DNA of 64,000 nt from Gammaproteobacteria bacterium (GCA_024638505.1 JAHEKE010000008.1:1-64000); one strand, 5' to 3'. Shown: positions 18,242-29,055, numbered from the stretch's first letter. Notes: generated by a model from the letters alone, not told the origin. Numbers and translations: made by a program.

Positions 18242-20149
18242 GTGCATGCCCTGTTAAACATTATCACTTCACACCTGAAAGCCATCCGCTACAGGTGGCA
18301 AGTATTGGCGCACGATCTGTTGATCATTCCAATTGCATGGATGGGGGCATACTGGTTGAGATACAACCTGAGCTCGATTCCTGACGAATTCTTAACGCAA
18401 GCAGTACGGTTGTTACTCATTGTTGTGCCCATCCAGGGGGCGACATTTTTACTGTTCGGCGTCCATCGTGGCGTATGGCATTTTACCTCTCTACCGGATC
18501 TTCTCCGGGTGCTTAAAAGTATAGTTGTCGGTGTGACCGTTACCGCCATCGCGCTGTTCCTATACAACCGACTGCAACTTGTGCCAAGGTCGGTGTTTAT
18601 CCTGTACGGATTACTGCTGACGTTTATCCTTTGCGGCTCCCGCTTCGCTTATCGTCTATTAAAAGATCATCATTTCAGCACCAAGATTGAGAAAAAGGCG
18701 CTGGTTGTGGGCGCAGGAGCGGCGGGTGAACAGGTAGTACGCGATCTCCGGCGCAACACCACTCGAGTCTATGATCCTATAGCCTTTGTTGATGATGCGC
18801 CGTCTAAACTTGGCAAAGATATTCAAGGTATCAGGGTGGCCGGCACGTGTGAGGATATCGTAGATCTCTGTGAAAGGTGGAGTGTGGATCTGATTCTGAT
18901 CGCAGTGCCAAGCGCCAGTGATAAAGAAATGCAGAGGATAGTAGAGTATTGCGAAAAAGCCAGGGTTGAGTTCAGAACCCTGCCCACGGTGCATGATGTT
19001 GTCGCCGGCAAGGTTGGCATGCGCGACCTGCGCGACGTGCGCATCGATGATTTACTTGGCCGAGATCCAGTCACCCTTGACTGGAATCTTATTCGGTCAA
19101 ACATAAGGGATAAAGTAGTGTTGATTAGCGGCGCAGGCGGCTCCATCGGCAGCGAGCTGTGCAGGCAAGTAGCCGGCGTCGATCCGAAATTCCTCGTTCT
19201 CTTTGAGCAGAGTGAATACAATCTTTACGCTATGGAGCAGGAGTTGCGTCGGCGGTTTCCCGCTCTGGACTTGGGTATTATGTTGGGCGATATATGTGAC
19301 GAAGCTGCGGTCAATATGGCGTTTGAGAGATACAGGCCAAACATAGTTTTCCATGCAGCGGCGTACAAGCACGTGCCAATACTGGAAAGCCAGACAAGAG
19401 AGGCGGTCAAGAATAACATTATTGGCTCCAGTATTTTCGCCGAGCAGTCAGACAGGTACGGTTGCGACAATTTTATATTGATCTCAACTGATAAAGCGGT
19501 AAATCCGACAAGCTTGATGGGGGCGTGCAAACGGGTTGGTGAGATCTTTTGCCAGGCACTTAACGCGCAGTCGAAAACCCGATTTGTAACGGTGCGCTTC
19601 GGTAATGTATTAGGTTCTGCCGGTAGCGTGGTGCCGCTGTTCAACGAGCAGATTAAGCAAGGGGGGCCAGTCACCGTTACTCATCCCGACATCATGCGTT
19701 ACTTCATGACCGTGACCGAAGCAACCCAGTTGATACTGCAAGCAAGCTCCGTCGGCCGGGGCGGGGAAATATACGTATTGGATATGGGTGAGCCAATCAA
19801 GATAGATTATTTGGCCGAACAAATGGTTCGACTCTCCGGAAGGGTGCCTGGAGAAGAGATAAAGATCATCTATACTGGTCTGAGGCCCGGGGAAAAACTG
19901 AACGAGGAGCTGTTTCATCGAGACGAGCGTTTGAGCGTAACCGCCCATGACAAATTACTTCTGGCGCACAGTCGAGAAGTAGAGTGGAAGGTAGTCTCGC
20001 CAATCATAGAAAGAATCAAGGAGGCAGTCGAGCTGTATAACGAAACTGACTTACGCAGCATGGTTGTGCATTTAGTGCCAGAATACACCGGTGAGCTTAA
20101 GCAAACAGGCACCTCCTCTGAGTTTTCCTCTGATCTGAAAACAGGGTAG
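18242..20149 (+). CDS. UDP-N-acetylglucosamine 4,6-dehydratase, membrane-bound WbpM/CapD type
   Basis: A 635-residue protein with four N-terminal membrane spans (about residues 15-125). A first nucleotide-binding fold has VVGAGAAGEQ near residue 155. The catalytic SDR domain starts with ISGAGGSIGSE near residue 295. STDKAVNPTSLMGACK shows the MxxxK pair that replaces YxxxK in the large WbpM-type dehydratases. It makes UDP-4-keto-6-deoxy-GlcNAc, the substrate of the upstream reductase. The GTG at 18242 lies 4 bp after the preceding stop. The order reductase, initiating transferase, dehydratase matches the end of Pseudomonas aeruginosa O-antigen clusters. Confidence 0.92.
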   Translation: MHALLNIITSHLKAIRYRWQVLAHDLLIIPIAWMGAYWLRYNLSSIPDEFLTQAVRLLLIVVPIQGATFLLFGVHRGVWHFTSLPDLLRVLKSIVVGVTVTAIALFLYNRLQLVPRSVFILYGLLLTFILCGSRFAYRLLKDHHFSTKIEKKALVVGAGAAGEQVVRDLRRNTTRVYDPIAFVDDAPSKLGKDIQGIRVAGTCEDIVDLCERWSVDLILIAVPSASDKEMQRIVEYCEKARVEFRTLPTVHDVVAGKVGMRDLRDVRIDDLLGRDPVTLDWNLIRSNIRDKVVLISGAGGSIGSELCRQVAGVDPKFLVLFEQSEYNLYAMEQELRRRFPALDLGIMLGDICDEAAVNMAFERYRPNIVFHAAAYKHVPILESQTREAVKNNIIGSSIFAEQSDRYGCDNFILISTDKAVNPTSLMGACKRVGEIFCQALNAQSKTRFVTVRFGNVLGSAGSVVPLFNEQIKQGGPVTVTHPDIMRYFMTVTEATQLILQASSVGRGGEIYVLDMGEPIKIDYLAEQMVRLSGRVPGEEIKIIYTGLRPGEKLNEELFHRDERLSVTAHDKLLLAHSREVEWKVVSPIIERIKEAVELYNETDLRSMVVHLVPEYTGELKQTGTSSEFSSDLKTG

Positions 20150-20158
20150 CGCAGCAGT

Positions 20159-21601
20159 TTGATAGTACCCATAATTCTGTGTGGTGGATCAGGCACACGC
20201 TTGTGGCCGCTCTCCAGGAAGCTTTATCCCAAGCAGTTTCATTCGCTCTCCGGCGAATCAAGCTTGCTGCAGCAGACAGCTGATCGTGCCGGGATAATCA
20301 ACGACCACGGACCGCTGCTGGCCATCACCAATGAGGATCAGAAGTTCTTAGTGCTAGATCAGCTGGCGGATGTAGCTGACCTTCACATCTTGATAGAGCC
20401 GGAAGCAAAGAATACGGCTCCCGCGGTCGCCCTGTCAGCGCTGTATGCCAGAGAGAGATTCCATGCTGATGGTAGCGAGCCGATACTATTGATTATGCCG
20501 GCAGATCATCTGATAGCCGATAATAAACTGTTTGCGGCCATCGTTGGTGACGCTTATGCATTGGCGCAGCAAGGCAAGCTCGTGACCTTTGGGATCCAGC
20601 CGGATAGGCCGGAAACTGGATACGGCTATATAGAGCAGGGACAGAAGCTGGCGTCATGCCCTAATGCATATAATGTCAAAAGATTTATAGAAAAACCCAA
20701 CCGAGAAGCAGCGCAACTTTTCGTCAGTACGGATAATTATCTGTGGAACAGCGGCATCTTTATGTTTGGCGCGCCAGCTTATCTGGATGAACTGCAGCGT
20801 TTCGCACCACAGATACATGAGGGTTGCGCTGCCGCACTCACCCGAGCCGATAAACATGACCAGTTTACGGCAGTGGAATCGGAAGCGTTCAGTAAGTGTC
20901 CCAGCATATCCGTTGATTACGCGGTGATGGAGAAGACTGAGAATGCAGTGGTTATACCTTTTCCCGGTCTGTGGAGCGATATTGGCTCGTGGAGTGGTCT
21001 GGCAGATACCATACGGCGCGGCCGGGAGCCGAATAGTGACGGCGGTACGAATAATATTACGGTTGGCGACGTATTTACCGAGGGGGTCAGCAACTCGTAT
21101 ATCCACGCAACTAATCGTCTGGTGACTGCTGTCGGCATAAAAGATTCCATAGTGGTGGAGACCGCGGATGCGGTGCTGGTTGCAGATAAAAAATCGGATC
21201 AGAAAATCAAAGATCTGGTAGAACACTTGCGGCAGGAAAACCGTCAAGAGGTAGAGCACCATACGCTTGTTTACCGTCCTTGGGGATCTTATCAGTCTTT
21301 GCGGCAGGGCCCCTGCTATCAGGTCAAGCTGCTGGTTATCAAACCAGGCGCCAGCATTTCTCTGCAGCTTCATCACCGGCGCTCGGAACACTGGGTGGTC
21401 GTGAGGGGGGAAGCAGTGGTTACCAAGGGGTCAGATGTGTTTACCCTGCGGGTTAATGAATCCACTTACATACCCGTCGAAACCATGCATAAGCTGGAAA
21501 ACCAAGGGGAATGCGATCTTGAGATCATAGAAGTCCAGACAGGAGAGTATTTCGGTGAGGACGACATTGAACGTTTTGCAGACCAGTATGGGCGGGCCTG
21601 A
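20159..21601 (+). CDS. manC: Mannose-1-phosphate guanylyltransferase / mannose-6-phosphate isomerase
   Basis: A 480-residue bifunctional type II PMI/GMP enzyme. The N-terminal nucleotidyltransferase begins with LCGGSGTRLWPLSRK near residue 7 and has the FIEKP motif near 179. The C-terminal cupin-type isomerase begins with RPWGSYQSL near residue 375 and carries the LQLHHRRSEHW metal-binding motif. It produces GDP-mannose for the surface glycan. The start is TTG at 20159, 9 bp after the WbpM-like gene, so it is probably co-transcribed and ends the polysaccharide locus. No phosphomannomutase gene is present in the window; it may be encoded elsewhere. Confidence 0.95.
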   Translation: MIVPIILCGGSGTRLWPLSRKLYPKQFHSLSGESSLLQQTADRAGIINDHGPLLAITNEDQKFLVLDQLADVADLHILIEPEAKNTAPAVALSALYARERFHADGSEPILLIMPADHLIADNKLFAAIVGDAYALAQQGKLVTFGIQPDRPETGYGYIEQGQKLASCPNAYNVKRFIEKPNREAAQLFVSTDNYLWNSGIFMFGAPAYLDELQRFAPQIHEGCAAALTRADKHDQFTAVESEAFSKCPSISVDYAVMEKTENAVVIPFPGLWSDIGSWSGLADTIRRGREPNSDGGTNNITVGDVFTEGVSNSYIHATNRLVTAVGIKDSIVVETADAVLVADKKSDQKIKDLVEHLRQENRQEVEHHTLVYRPWGSYQSLRQGPCYQVKLLVIKPGASISLQLHHRRSEHWVVVRGEAVVTKGSDVFTLRVNESTYIPVETMHKLENQGECDLEIIEVQTGEYFGEDDIERFADQYGRA

Positions 21602-21613
21602 ACTGTCTATGCT

Positions 21614-22402
21614 ATGAGTGCAGTATCATCCACGGTGGGTGTTATCGGGGGTTCCGGATTCACCGAACTGCGCGACCTGGAGGTGCGGCAGACCAATGAA
21701 GTGACAACACCGTATGGCAAGCCTTCATCCCCGCTTAGCCATGGCCGCATTGATAATCACGAGGTGGTGTTTATCGCCAGGCACGGTAGTCGTCATGATA
21801 TCGCGCCGCATCAAATAAACTACCGGGCAAATGTATGGGCGCTTAAGCGCAGCGGTGTACAGGCAGTGTTGGCTACCGCAACGGTGGGCGGAATTGACAG
21901 TGTCTATCACCCTGGAACCATTTTAATTCCCGATCAAATTCTAGACTATACCCACTCTCGTGAGCATACATTCTCACCGCTCGACGGAGACCTCTTTCAC
22001 ATTGACTTTACCCAGCCTTACTGTGACTCTCTACGCAGTAAACTGATTCAAACTGCCGAACAGTTAGGCATAGACGTTGTACCGCGCGCAACCTACGCTG
22101 CAACCCAAGGTCCAAGATTTGAAAGTGCCGCAGAGATTACCCGCTATGCGCGGGATGGCGCGCAGGTAGTCGGTATGACCGCTATGCCGGAGGCGAGTCT
22201 GGCCAGAGAGGTTGGATTATGTTATGCAACGGTAGCGCTCGTGGTGAACTATGCAGCGGGGCGGTTTGATTTGCAGATAAACGCAGAGGAGATCAAACAT
22301 ACTTATCAGCACTCTGCTCAACAAGTGTGGGCGATACTGGCAAAGACCGTATTGAGCCTGGCGGATTTCGAATGCCGACCGCCGCCGCCGATAAGGGCTT
22401 AG
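21614..22402 (+). CDS. S-methyl-5'-thioinosine (or thioadenosine) phosphorylase
   Basis: A 262-residue purine nucleoside phosphorylase family protein. It has the phosphate-binding GGSGF start, FIARHG, the HQINYRAN motif, and ATQGPRFES. The substrate segment reads MTAMPEASLARE and then VVNYAAG. In 6-aminopurine-specific MTA phosphorylases an Asp-Tyr-Asp motif stands at that point, while P. aeruginosa PA3004, a methylthioinosine phosphorylase, has VVNPAAG. This favours the 6-oxopurine substrate. It salvages the methylthio nucleoside by-product of polyamine synthesis. The start codon is ATG 21614, only 12 bp after manC, but the function is unrelated to it. The next gene is convergent. Confidence 0.9.
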   Translation: MSAVSSTVGVIGGSGFTELRDLEVRQTNEVTTPYGKPSSPLSHGRIDNHEVVFIARHGSRHDIAPHQINYRANVWALKRSGVQAVLATATVGGIDSVYHPGTILIPDQILDYTHSREHTFSPLDGDLFHIDFTQPYCDSLRSKLIQTAEQLGIDVVPRATYAATQGPRFESAAEITRYARDGAQVVGMTAMPEASLAREVGLCYATVALVVNYAAGRFDLQINAEEIKHTYQHSAQQVWAILAKTVLSLADFECRPPPPIRA

Positions 22403-22407
22403 GGAGA

Positions 22408-22443
22408 GCCGTGGTGAAGACTACACCTCCTTCGGCATTTTTT
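22408..22443. terminator. Candidate bidirectional terminator between convergent genes
   Basis: GCCG at 22408-22411 pairs with CGGC at 22433-22436, extended by GAAG and CTTC with a small bulge, and six T residues follow at 22438-22443. It sits in the 39 bp between the stop codons of the phosphorylase and the CsiV-like gene, where a terminator is expected. The stem is short, so this is tentative. Confidence 0.35.
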
Positions 22444-23155
22444 ACTGCGCTTTGGTTTGTGCCCGGCTGACTCTGACCAGAGCGCCGAAAAGAGGGTGAT
22501 CGAAATAATGTACTTCATTCAGCTTTACGCGCCTTTTTTCCCTAATACGAAAAGTACCGTAACGCTGCTCTGCTTCCGTTGAGTTAACGTTAACGGGCTC
22601 GATATTACCGATGTTAAGTTCGTTTTGCAGATCGAGGTCGACGAACAGCAACCGATTTTCGAAAAGCTGAATGCTGCCTCCCAGGGCCGGCCTGACAAGG
22701 GATCTGGTCTCACTGCCTAGAGGATCAACAGGCGGCACTAGGTTAACCCGGATGGCGCTGCTCTTTCCATACAGCGGTTGCGTCCAGGCAGTGAAAGTGA
22801 CGATCACGTATCTGCGATCAGTCAGCAATTTGGATAGAAAGGGCAGCAGCTCCTTCAGTTCAGTGTATTCAACCGCACCCTCTGTTTCGTCTACAGGATT
22901 TGCTTTGGTTTCCTCTCCTGCGGTCGTACTAGATACATAGTCCTCCGCGGTAAATTCTATAGGTGTGGTACGGTGCCATATCTCGCCGTTGGCGGAAATC
23001 GGTCCAGTGTAGTTGAACACGATAACCTCAACGAGGTACTGTTTGTCAGAGATATTCGATGCGGCAGTTGCTGCTGACTCCACCTGCTGGGCACCGCAGA
23101 ACAAGGGCAGTGCAAGTAGTAGCAGCGAGGTGAGAATCCGTGACTTCATGCGCAT
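22442..23155 (-). CDS. CsiV-family periplasmic protein
   Basis: A 237-residue protein with a signal peptide of about 22 residues ending near LFCGAQQ. The mature part starts with the YLVEVIVFNY strand. Near its C-terminus it has RRVKLNEVHYFDHPLFGALVRV, the most conserved block of CsiV proteins (RR, then YxDHPLFG). CsiV of Vibrio cholerae binds peptidoglycan and activates the LpoA/PBP1A system, though distant members may differ. A homologue occupies the same position, between the thioinosine phosphorylase and mfd, in P. aeruginosa. Two in-frame ATG codons lie at the start (MRMKSR). Confidence 0.82.
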   Translation of the reverse strand: MRMKSRILTSLLLLALPLFCGAQQVESAATAASNISDKQYLVEVIVFNYTGPISANGEIWHRTTPIEFTAEDYVSSTTAGEETKANPVDETEGAVEYTELKELLPFLSKLLTDRRYVIVTFTAWTQPLYGKSSAIRVNLVPPVDPLGSETRSLVRPALGGSIQLFENRLLFVDLDLQNELNIGNIEPVNVNSTEAEQRYGTFRIREKRRVKLNEVHYFDHPLFGALVRVSRAQTKAQ

Positions 23156-23222
23156 AGTAAGGTTTATTGTACTGGCTCTTGATCAATACATCTTATCATT
23201 ACTGAAAATTTGAGGTAACTGA

Positions 23223-23777
23223 ATGACAGTGCGCCGTGTGTTAAGAATGGGGGATCCTCGTCTTCTGCAGATCGCACAGCCGGTCAGAGAGTTCGGCTCC
23301 AAGGATCTGAAGTCTCTGATAGAAGACATGTTCGATACTATGGAAGACTACGATGGTGCTGGTCTAGCTGCCCCCCAGATTGGAGTGCCGAAAAGAGTGG
23401 TGATATTCGGTGTAGACAACAACCCGCGCTACCCAGAAGCAGATCAGGTGCCAACAACTGTCTTGATCAATCCCGAGATAACGGTCAGTTCTTTAAAAAA
23501 GGAAAGCGGCTGGGAAGGGTGTTTGAGCGTTCCTGGTATGCGTGGAAGAGTTGACCGCTATGCGCAGATTCGCTATCGCGGGTATGACTTGCAGGGCAAC
23601 GAGATTGAGCGGGAGGCAAATGGTTTTCACGCTCGTGTAGTACAGCACGAGTGTGATCACCTTGATGGAATACTCTATCCAGCAAGAATAAGTGACATGC
23701 GTTACTTCGGTTTTGAGGAGGTATTGTTTCCGGAATTTGGCGAGAATGAGCAGACAAAGGCGGCGCCGCTAGAGTAA
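23223..23777 (+). CDS. def: Peptide deformylase
   Basis: A 184-residue iron/zinc hydrolase that removes the formyl group from nascent proteins. All three signature motifs are present: [18 protein letters not shown] with the metal-binding Cys, and QHECDHLDG with the HExxH metal ligands and catalytic Glu. It stands alone, not beside fmt, which suggests it may be a second deformylase. The upstream 67 bp separate it from the divergent CsiV-like gene and should hold both promoters. mfd follows on the opposite strand. Confidence 0.95.
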   Translation: MTVRRVLRMGDPRLLQIAQPVREFGSKDLKSLIEDMFDTMEDYDGAGLAAPQIGVPKRVVIFGVDNNPRYPEADQVPTTVLINPEITVSSLKKESGWEGCLSVPGMRGRVDRYAQIRYRGYDLQGNEIEREANGFHARVVQHECDHLDGILYPARISDMRYFGFEEVLFPEFGENEQTKAAPLE

Positions 23778-23868
23778 GCCAACATCCGTTTGATCGATTC
23801 AAATCTTTCGAGTTCAGCCCTGTCATGGGTCATCGTCTTTGGCAAATCGCAACTTTATCCTTAGAGAG

Positions 23869-26800
23869 TTAGCTAAGGCGCAGTGCGTCCGTAACGGTGT
23901 GCAGAATTTGGATACGCTGTTCAGTATTCTCCATAGCTTCCTTAATAACTAAAGTCTGTGCGTCTTTCATTTTGAAGGCGTATGGAGCGGACTCGATCAA
24001 CGCTACTAGCCTGACAGGATCAATGTTGGTGTCGGCAGAAAAAATTATTCGGCCACCCTTTGCCCCGAGATCAACCCGGCTGATACCCAAGGGACTCGTT
24101 TTAAGGCGAAGCTCGGCCAAGCGGAACAGAGTTGCAGCGCTTTGCGGCAAAGAGCCAAAACGATCAACGGCCTCGGCACGAATGTCATTTAGGTCATCCA
24201 GCGTTCGTGCGGTGCTGATGCGTTTGTACATAACCAGCCTTTGGTGCACATCCGGTAGGTAATCTTCAGGAAAAAGCGCCGGCACGTGTAGATTGATTTC
24301 CGTATTGCTGCTTGGCAGTTTTGTATGAACCAGTTCACCCTGCTTGCGCTTGATGCTGCGAATGGCGCTATCCAGAAATTCCGTGTACATGGAGAAGCCA
24401 ATTTCGTCGATCATTCCGCTTTGGGATTCTCCGAGTAATTCTCCGGCTCCGCGGATTTCCAAATCGTGTGAAGCAAGAGCGAATCCGGCTCCCAGATCCT
24501 CCAGTGCTGCTATGGCCTGCAAGCGTTTGAGTGCATCGCCGGTAAGCTGTTTTCTCGGCGGGGTCAGCAGATATGCGTAAGCCTGGTGGTGGGAGCGGCC
24601 GACCCGCCCACGCAGCTGATGCAGCTGTGCCAGGCCGAAGCGGTCCGCACGATTTATGACGATCGTGTTCGCTGTGGGCACATCGATTCCGCTTTCTATG
24701 ATGGTCGAGCACAATAATATGTTGAACCGCTGGTGATAGAAATCAGTCATGATGCTCTCTAGAGCTCGTTCAGGCATTTGCCCATGCGCAACCCGTATTT
24801 GAGCTTCAGGCACAAGCTGGCTCAAAATCTGGAGCTGTTTTTCGATTGTCCGAACCTCATTGTGCAGGAAATATACCTGCCCACCCCGCCTGATTTCCCG
24901 TAGACACGCTTCACGAATAGCGGCCTCATTCCATTCCCTAACAAATGTTTTAATGGACAGGCGGGCGCGCGGTGGTGTAGCGATAATCGAAATGTCGCGC
25001 AAACCGGAAAGAGCAGAGTTCAGCGTACGGGGAATTGGCGTCGCCGTCAGTGTAAGCACATCAACCTGAGATCGTAATTGTTTCAATCTTTCCTTTTGGC
25101 GAACACCAAATCGATGTTCCTCATCTATGATAACCAGGCCAAGGTTTTTGAACTTGATATCTTGCTGCAGCAGCCGGTGGGTGCCAATTACGACATCAAC
25201 TTGGCCGCTGGATACAGCATCAACTGTGTTTTTCAACTGCTGCATTGTGCGAAATCTGGATAAAAGTTCGACCCTAACCGGAAAATCTGCAAAACGATCA
25301 GAGAATGTTTGAAAGTGCTGCTGTGCGAGCAGGGTCGTGGGTACTAGAATAGCGACCTGTTTGCCTGCCTGCGCCGCTAAAAACGCAGCCCGCAGAGCCA
25401 TTTCTGTTTTGCCAAAACCGACATCACCGCAGACCAGACGATCCATTGGCTTGACGCTCACCATGTCATCCAATATATCGCTTATCCCCTGCTGCTGATC
25501 TGGCGTCTCCTCAAAGGGGAATGACGCAGTGAAGGCGTTGTAGCTGTCATCTGGAGGCGAGAAAGCATAACCCGCATGGCCCTGTCTCAAGGCCTGCACT
25601 TCTAATAATTCGGTAGCCACGTCGTAAGCTTTATCCCGGGCGCGACGCTTGGCTCTAATCCATTGTTCACTGCCCAGTTTATGTAAGGGTGCGGTATCCG
25701 GACTCCCTCCGATGTAGCGTGCAACTGCGGCGAGGCTGAGGATTGGTATGTACAGCTTATCGCTGTCTCTATACTCGATGACAAGAAACTCTGTTTCAAT
25801 GCCGCCGGTTTCCAGTATTTTTAATCCTCTGTATCGTCCGACGCCATGGTCATCATGCACAACCGGATCGCCGTTTTTCAGTTCGGCGAGTGAACGGATG
25901 ATTGCTTCCGGATCGCGCGCTGCGCTACTGCGCCGCCGCCGCTGCAGCACTCTGTTGCCGTACAGCTGGGATTCTGTGATAACGCTAATGGCGGGCTCAG
26001 CGATACGCAGACCTTGTTCCAGTTCAGACACAGTTAAACCCAGTTTGATCTGATCATTTGCAATAAAGCTGTGCCAGTCATCGCACTGTCTTACTGCAAA
26101 TCCATGGTCGCTTAGAAGGCCCTGTAAAATTTCACGGCGTCCTTTGCTTTCGGCAACCAGCAGACAACGATCTTTAGTGCTCTGCAGGTATTCGATGAAT
26201 GGCTGATATGGCGAATCACTCCTGGGATGTATTTGAAATTCGCAAGGTGGCTTTGTTTTTGCGGTGAATCCGCTACGCGAGCGGCGTTCGCTATCAAAGA
26301 CAGACACCGTAATTCGGTCAAACATGGCCAGGGTTTCAGTTATCCGGCGCTCGTTTAAATACAGACGCTGCGGTGACAGTGCCGGTCTGTCCGCATTCAG
26401 TTGGGCAAGTTCATAGCGGTCTTGAATTTCCGCCTGCGTTTTGCTCAAGGCATCCAGCGCTGTGTCCTGCAGTATGAACACGGCTTTCCCTGGCAGATAC
26501 TCGAAAAACGTGCCCGTCTGCTCGAAAAAAAGTGGTAGATAAAACTCCAGCCCGGCGGGAACCAGGCCATTGCTGACATCTCGGTACAGATCAGATTTAT
26601 TCGGATCGCCGGTAAAATTAGCGCGATAGGCGCGGCGGAACTGCTTAACGCCGGGCTCATCTAGAGGCATCTCTCGCGCTGGCAGAAGCTTAATCTCCGT
26701 CACAACATCGCTCGAGCGCTGTGATTCGGGCTCAAAATATCTGATGCTTTCAATCTGGTCGTCAAAAAGATCGAGTCTGAAGGGGCGCGTGCTTCCCGTC

Positions 26801-27390
26801 GGAAATACGTCAACCAAACCTCCACGCACGCAGAATTCACCAGGCTCGAGAACCTGACTGACCGAATGGTAGGAAAGTGCCTGCAGCTGTTTGCTGAGCT
26901 CGTTTGTATCCAGAACATCTCCACGCTGGAGGTGGAAGCTGCGCGCATCAATGTACTGGCGAGGGGGTAGACGCTGCATAAGGCTGGCTGCTGGTAGGAC
27001 CAAAATAGCGTTATTAAGTCGCGGCATTTGATGCAATACTGAAAGACGCTGAGATACGATATCTGGATGAGGCGAGAATTGGTCGTATGGCAGACACTCC
27101 CAATCCGGAAACATCAGCACGTCCTGATTTCCGCTGCTGTAAAAACGAACCTGGTCAAACAGCCGCAATGCGCTTTGCACATCGCCGGTAACAACGACAA
27201 TAAGTCGACTCGCAGTTGCGCCGAGTTCCGCAATGGCGAGGCCTAAACTACTGCCATAAAGCTGATGCCAGGTGGTTTCCTGCGGCGGCGCATCAGCGTT
27301 GCTAAGCACGGGAAGCTGCAGAATTGACCTGTATCGAGACGCCGGTGTATCTGCGTCCGGCACCAAGCTGCTGATTTGTCCTGATCTCAT
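23869..27390 (-). CDS. mfd: Transcription-repair coupling factor
   Basis: A 1173-residue translocase that removes stalled RNA polymerase and recruits UvrA. The N-terminal part resembles UvrB. The RNA polymerase-interacting CarD-like domain begins around residue 510 with DPVVHDDHGVGRY. The helicase motor has Walker A CGDVGFGKTEMA near residue 653 and the DEEHRFGV box near 755, then TATPIPRT. The RecG-like translocation motif and the C-terminal regulatory domain follow. Length is normal (about 1150). Downstream of it, at 23778-23868, only a short convergent spacer remains. Confidence 0.97.
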   Translation of the reverse strand: MRSGQISSLVPDADTPASRYRSILQLPVLSNADAPPQETTWHQLYGSSLGLAIAELGATASRLIVVVTGDVQSALRLFDQVRFYSSGNQDVLMFPDWECLPYDQFSPHPDIVSQRLSVLHQMPRLNNAILVLPAASLMQRLPPRQYIDARSFHLQRGDVLDTNELSKQLQALSYHSVSQVLEPGEFCVRGGLVDVFPTGSTRPFRLDLFDDQIESIRYFEPESQRSSDVVTEIKLLPAREMPLDEPGVKQFRRAYRANFTGDPNKSDLYRDVSNGLVPAGLEFYLPLFFEQTGTFFEYLPGKAVFILQDTALDALSKTQAEIQDRYELAQLNADRPALSPQRLYLNERRITETLAMFDRITVSVFDSERRSRSGFTAKTKPPCEFQIHPRSDSPYQPFIEYLQSTKDRCLLVAESKGRREILQGLLSDHGFAVRQCDDWHSFIANDQIKLGLTVSELEQGLRIAEPAISVITESQLYGNRVLQRRRRSSAARDPEAIIRSLAELKNGDPVVHDDHGVGRYRGLKILETGGIETEFLVIEYRDSDKLYIPILSLAAVARYIGGSPDTAPLHKLGSEQWIRAKRRARDKAYDVATELLEVQALRQGHAGYAFSPPDDSYNAFTASFPFEETPDQQQGISDILDDMVSVKPMDRLVCGDVGFGKTEMALRAAFLAAQAGKQVAILVPTTLLAQQHFQTFSDRFADFPVRVELLSRFRTMQQLKNTVDAVSSGQVDVVIGTHRLLQQDIKFKNLGLVIIDEEHRFGVRQKERLKQLRSQVDVLTLTATPIPRTLNSALSGLRDISIIATPPRARLSIKTFVREWNEAAIREACLREIRRGGQVYFLHNEVRTIEKQLQILSQLVPEAQIRVAHGQMPERALESIMTDFYHQRFNILLCSTIIESGIDVPTANTIVINRADRFGLAQLHQLRGRVGRSHHQAYAYLLTPPRKQLTGDALKRLQAIAALEDLGAGFALASHDLEIRGAGELLGESQSGMIDEIGFSMYTEFLDSAIRSIKRKQGELVHTKLPSSNTEINLHVPALFPEDYLPDVHQRLVMYKRISTARTLDDLNDIRAEAVDRFGSLPQSAATLFRLAELRLKTSPLGISRVDLGAKGGRIIFSADTNIDPVRLVALIESAPYAFKMKDAQTLVIKEAMENTEQRIQILHTVTDALRLS

Positions 27391-27434
27391 CGGTAAGCGC
27401 GGAGTAAATAACGAGACGCTAATCCACGAAAAGA

Positions 27435-27962
27435 TCAGCGTTTCTTAAGTAAGACATAAACTGCTCCGCTGCCGCCGTCGAACGGGCGGGCCGGGCAAAT
27501 AGCCAGGACTTCATCACGTTGACAGAGCCAGTGGAACACTTTGTTTTTGAGTATCGGCTTCCTGCCGGGTGATCCACGGCCTTTCCCATGTACAACACGA
27601 ACGCAGACATGGCGGGAATGACGCACTGAACTGAGAAATTTGATTAACGCAGTCCGCGCTTGAGGAACGGTACACCCGTGCAAATCGAGTTCCGCGGAAA
27701 TGGTGTACTCACCACGCCGAAGTTTGCGTAAAACGGTTTTCTGTAAACCCGGCCGAAAATGTATGCGCTCATCACCTGAATCCACCTCGGCGGCAGTAAA
27801 ATCCTCTGACAGTAAATCAGCAACGACCTGTTTTTCATCGCGTCGAGTCTGTTTTGGCACGGGCAGAGGGCGGTTCACATGCGGCAGCACTTTATCCTGA
27901 TGAAGAACGCGAACGCCCTCCAGCGCGCGTTTGAAACTTTTACGGTCTTCGTCATGCATCAC
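27435..27962 (-). CDS. Smr-domain protein (SmrA/YdaL-like)
   Basis: A 175-residue protein. The N-terminal half is charged and poorly conserved. The C-terminal Smr domain shows LDLHG near residue 93, VHGKGRGS near 125 and GGSGAVYVLLKK at the end, all typical of the nicking-endonuclease-like Smr fold in stand-alone SmrA proteins. The function is thought to be in nucleic-acid or ribosome-related cleavage; direct evidence for the cellular role is limited. It ends 45 bp before the mfd start and follows trxB by 8 bp, so trxB, smr and mfd may be one minus-strand transcript. Confidence 0.9.
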   Translation of the reverse strand: MMHDEDRKSFKRALEGVRVLHQDKVLPHVNRPLPVPKQTRRDEKQVVADLLSEDFTAAEVDSGDERIHFRPGLQKTVLRKLRRGEYTISAELDLHGCTVPQARTALIKFLSSVRHSRHVCVRVVHGKGRGSPGRKPILKNKVFHWLCQRDEVLAICPARPFDGGSGAVYVLLKKR

Positions 27963-27970
27963 CGCAGACC

Positions 27971-29002
<1,032 letters not shown>

Positions 29003-29055
29003 TTATGTTACGTCATAGTCCACTAGTGAGGCAAAACGTTGAAATTTCAAGAGAG

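Noticed and set aside
20654-21391. 245-codon minus-strand open frame inside manC
   Set aside because: Antisense shadow of a full-length bifunctional ManC; no recognisable motif and no ribosome binding site.
23485-23826. 113-codon minus-strand gene opposite the deformylase
   Set aside because: Shadow frame over a conserved enzyme; the translation has no family features.
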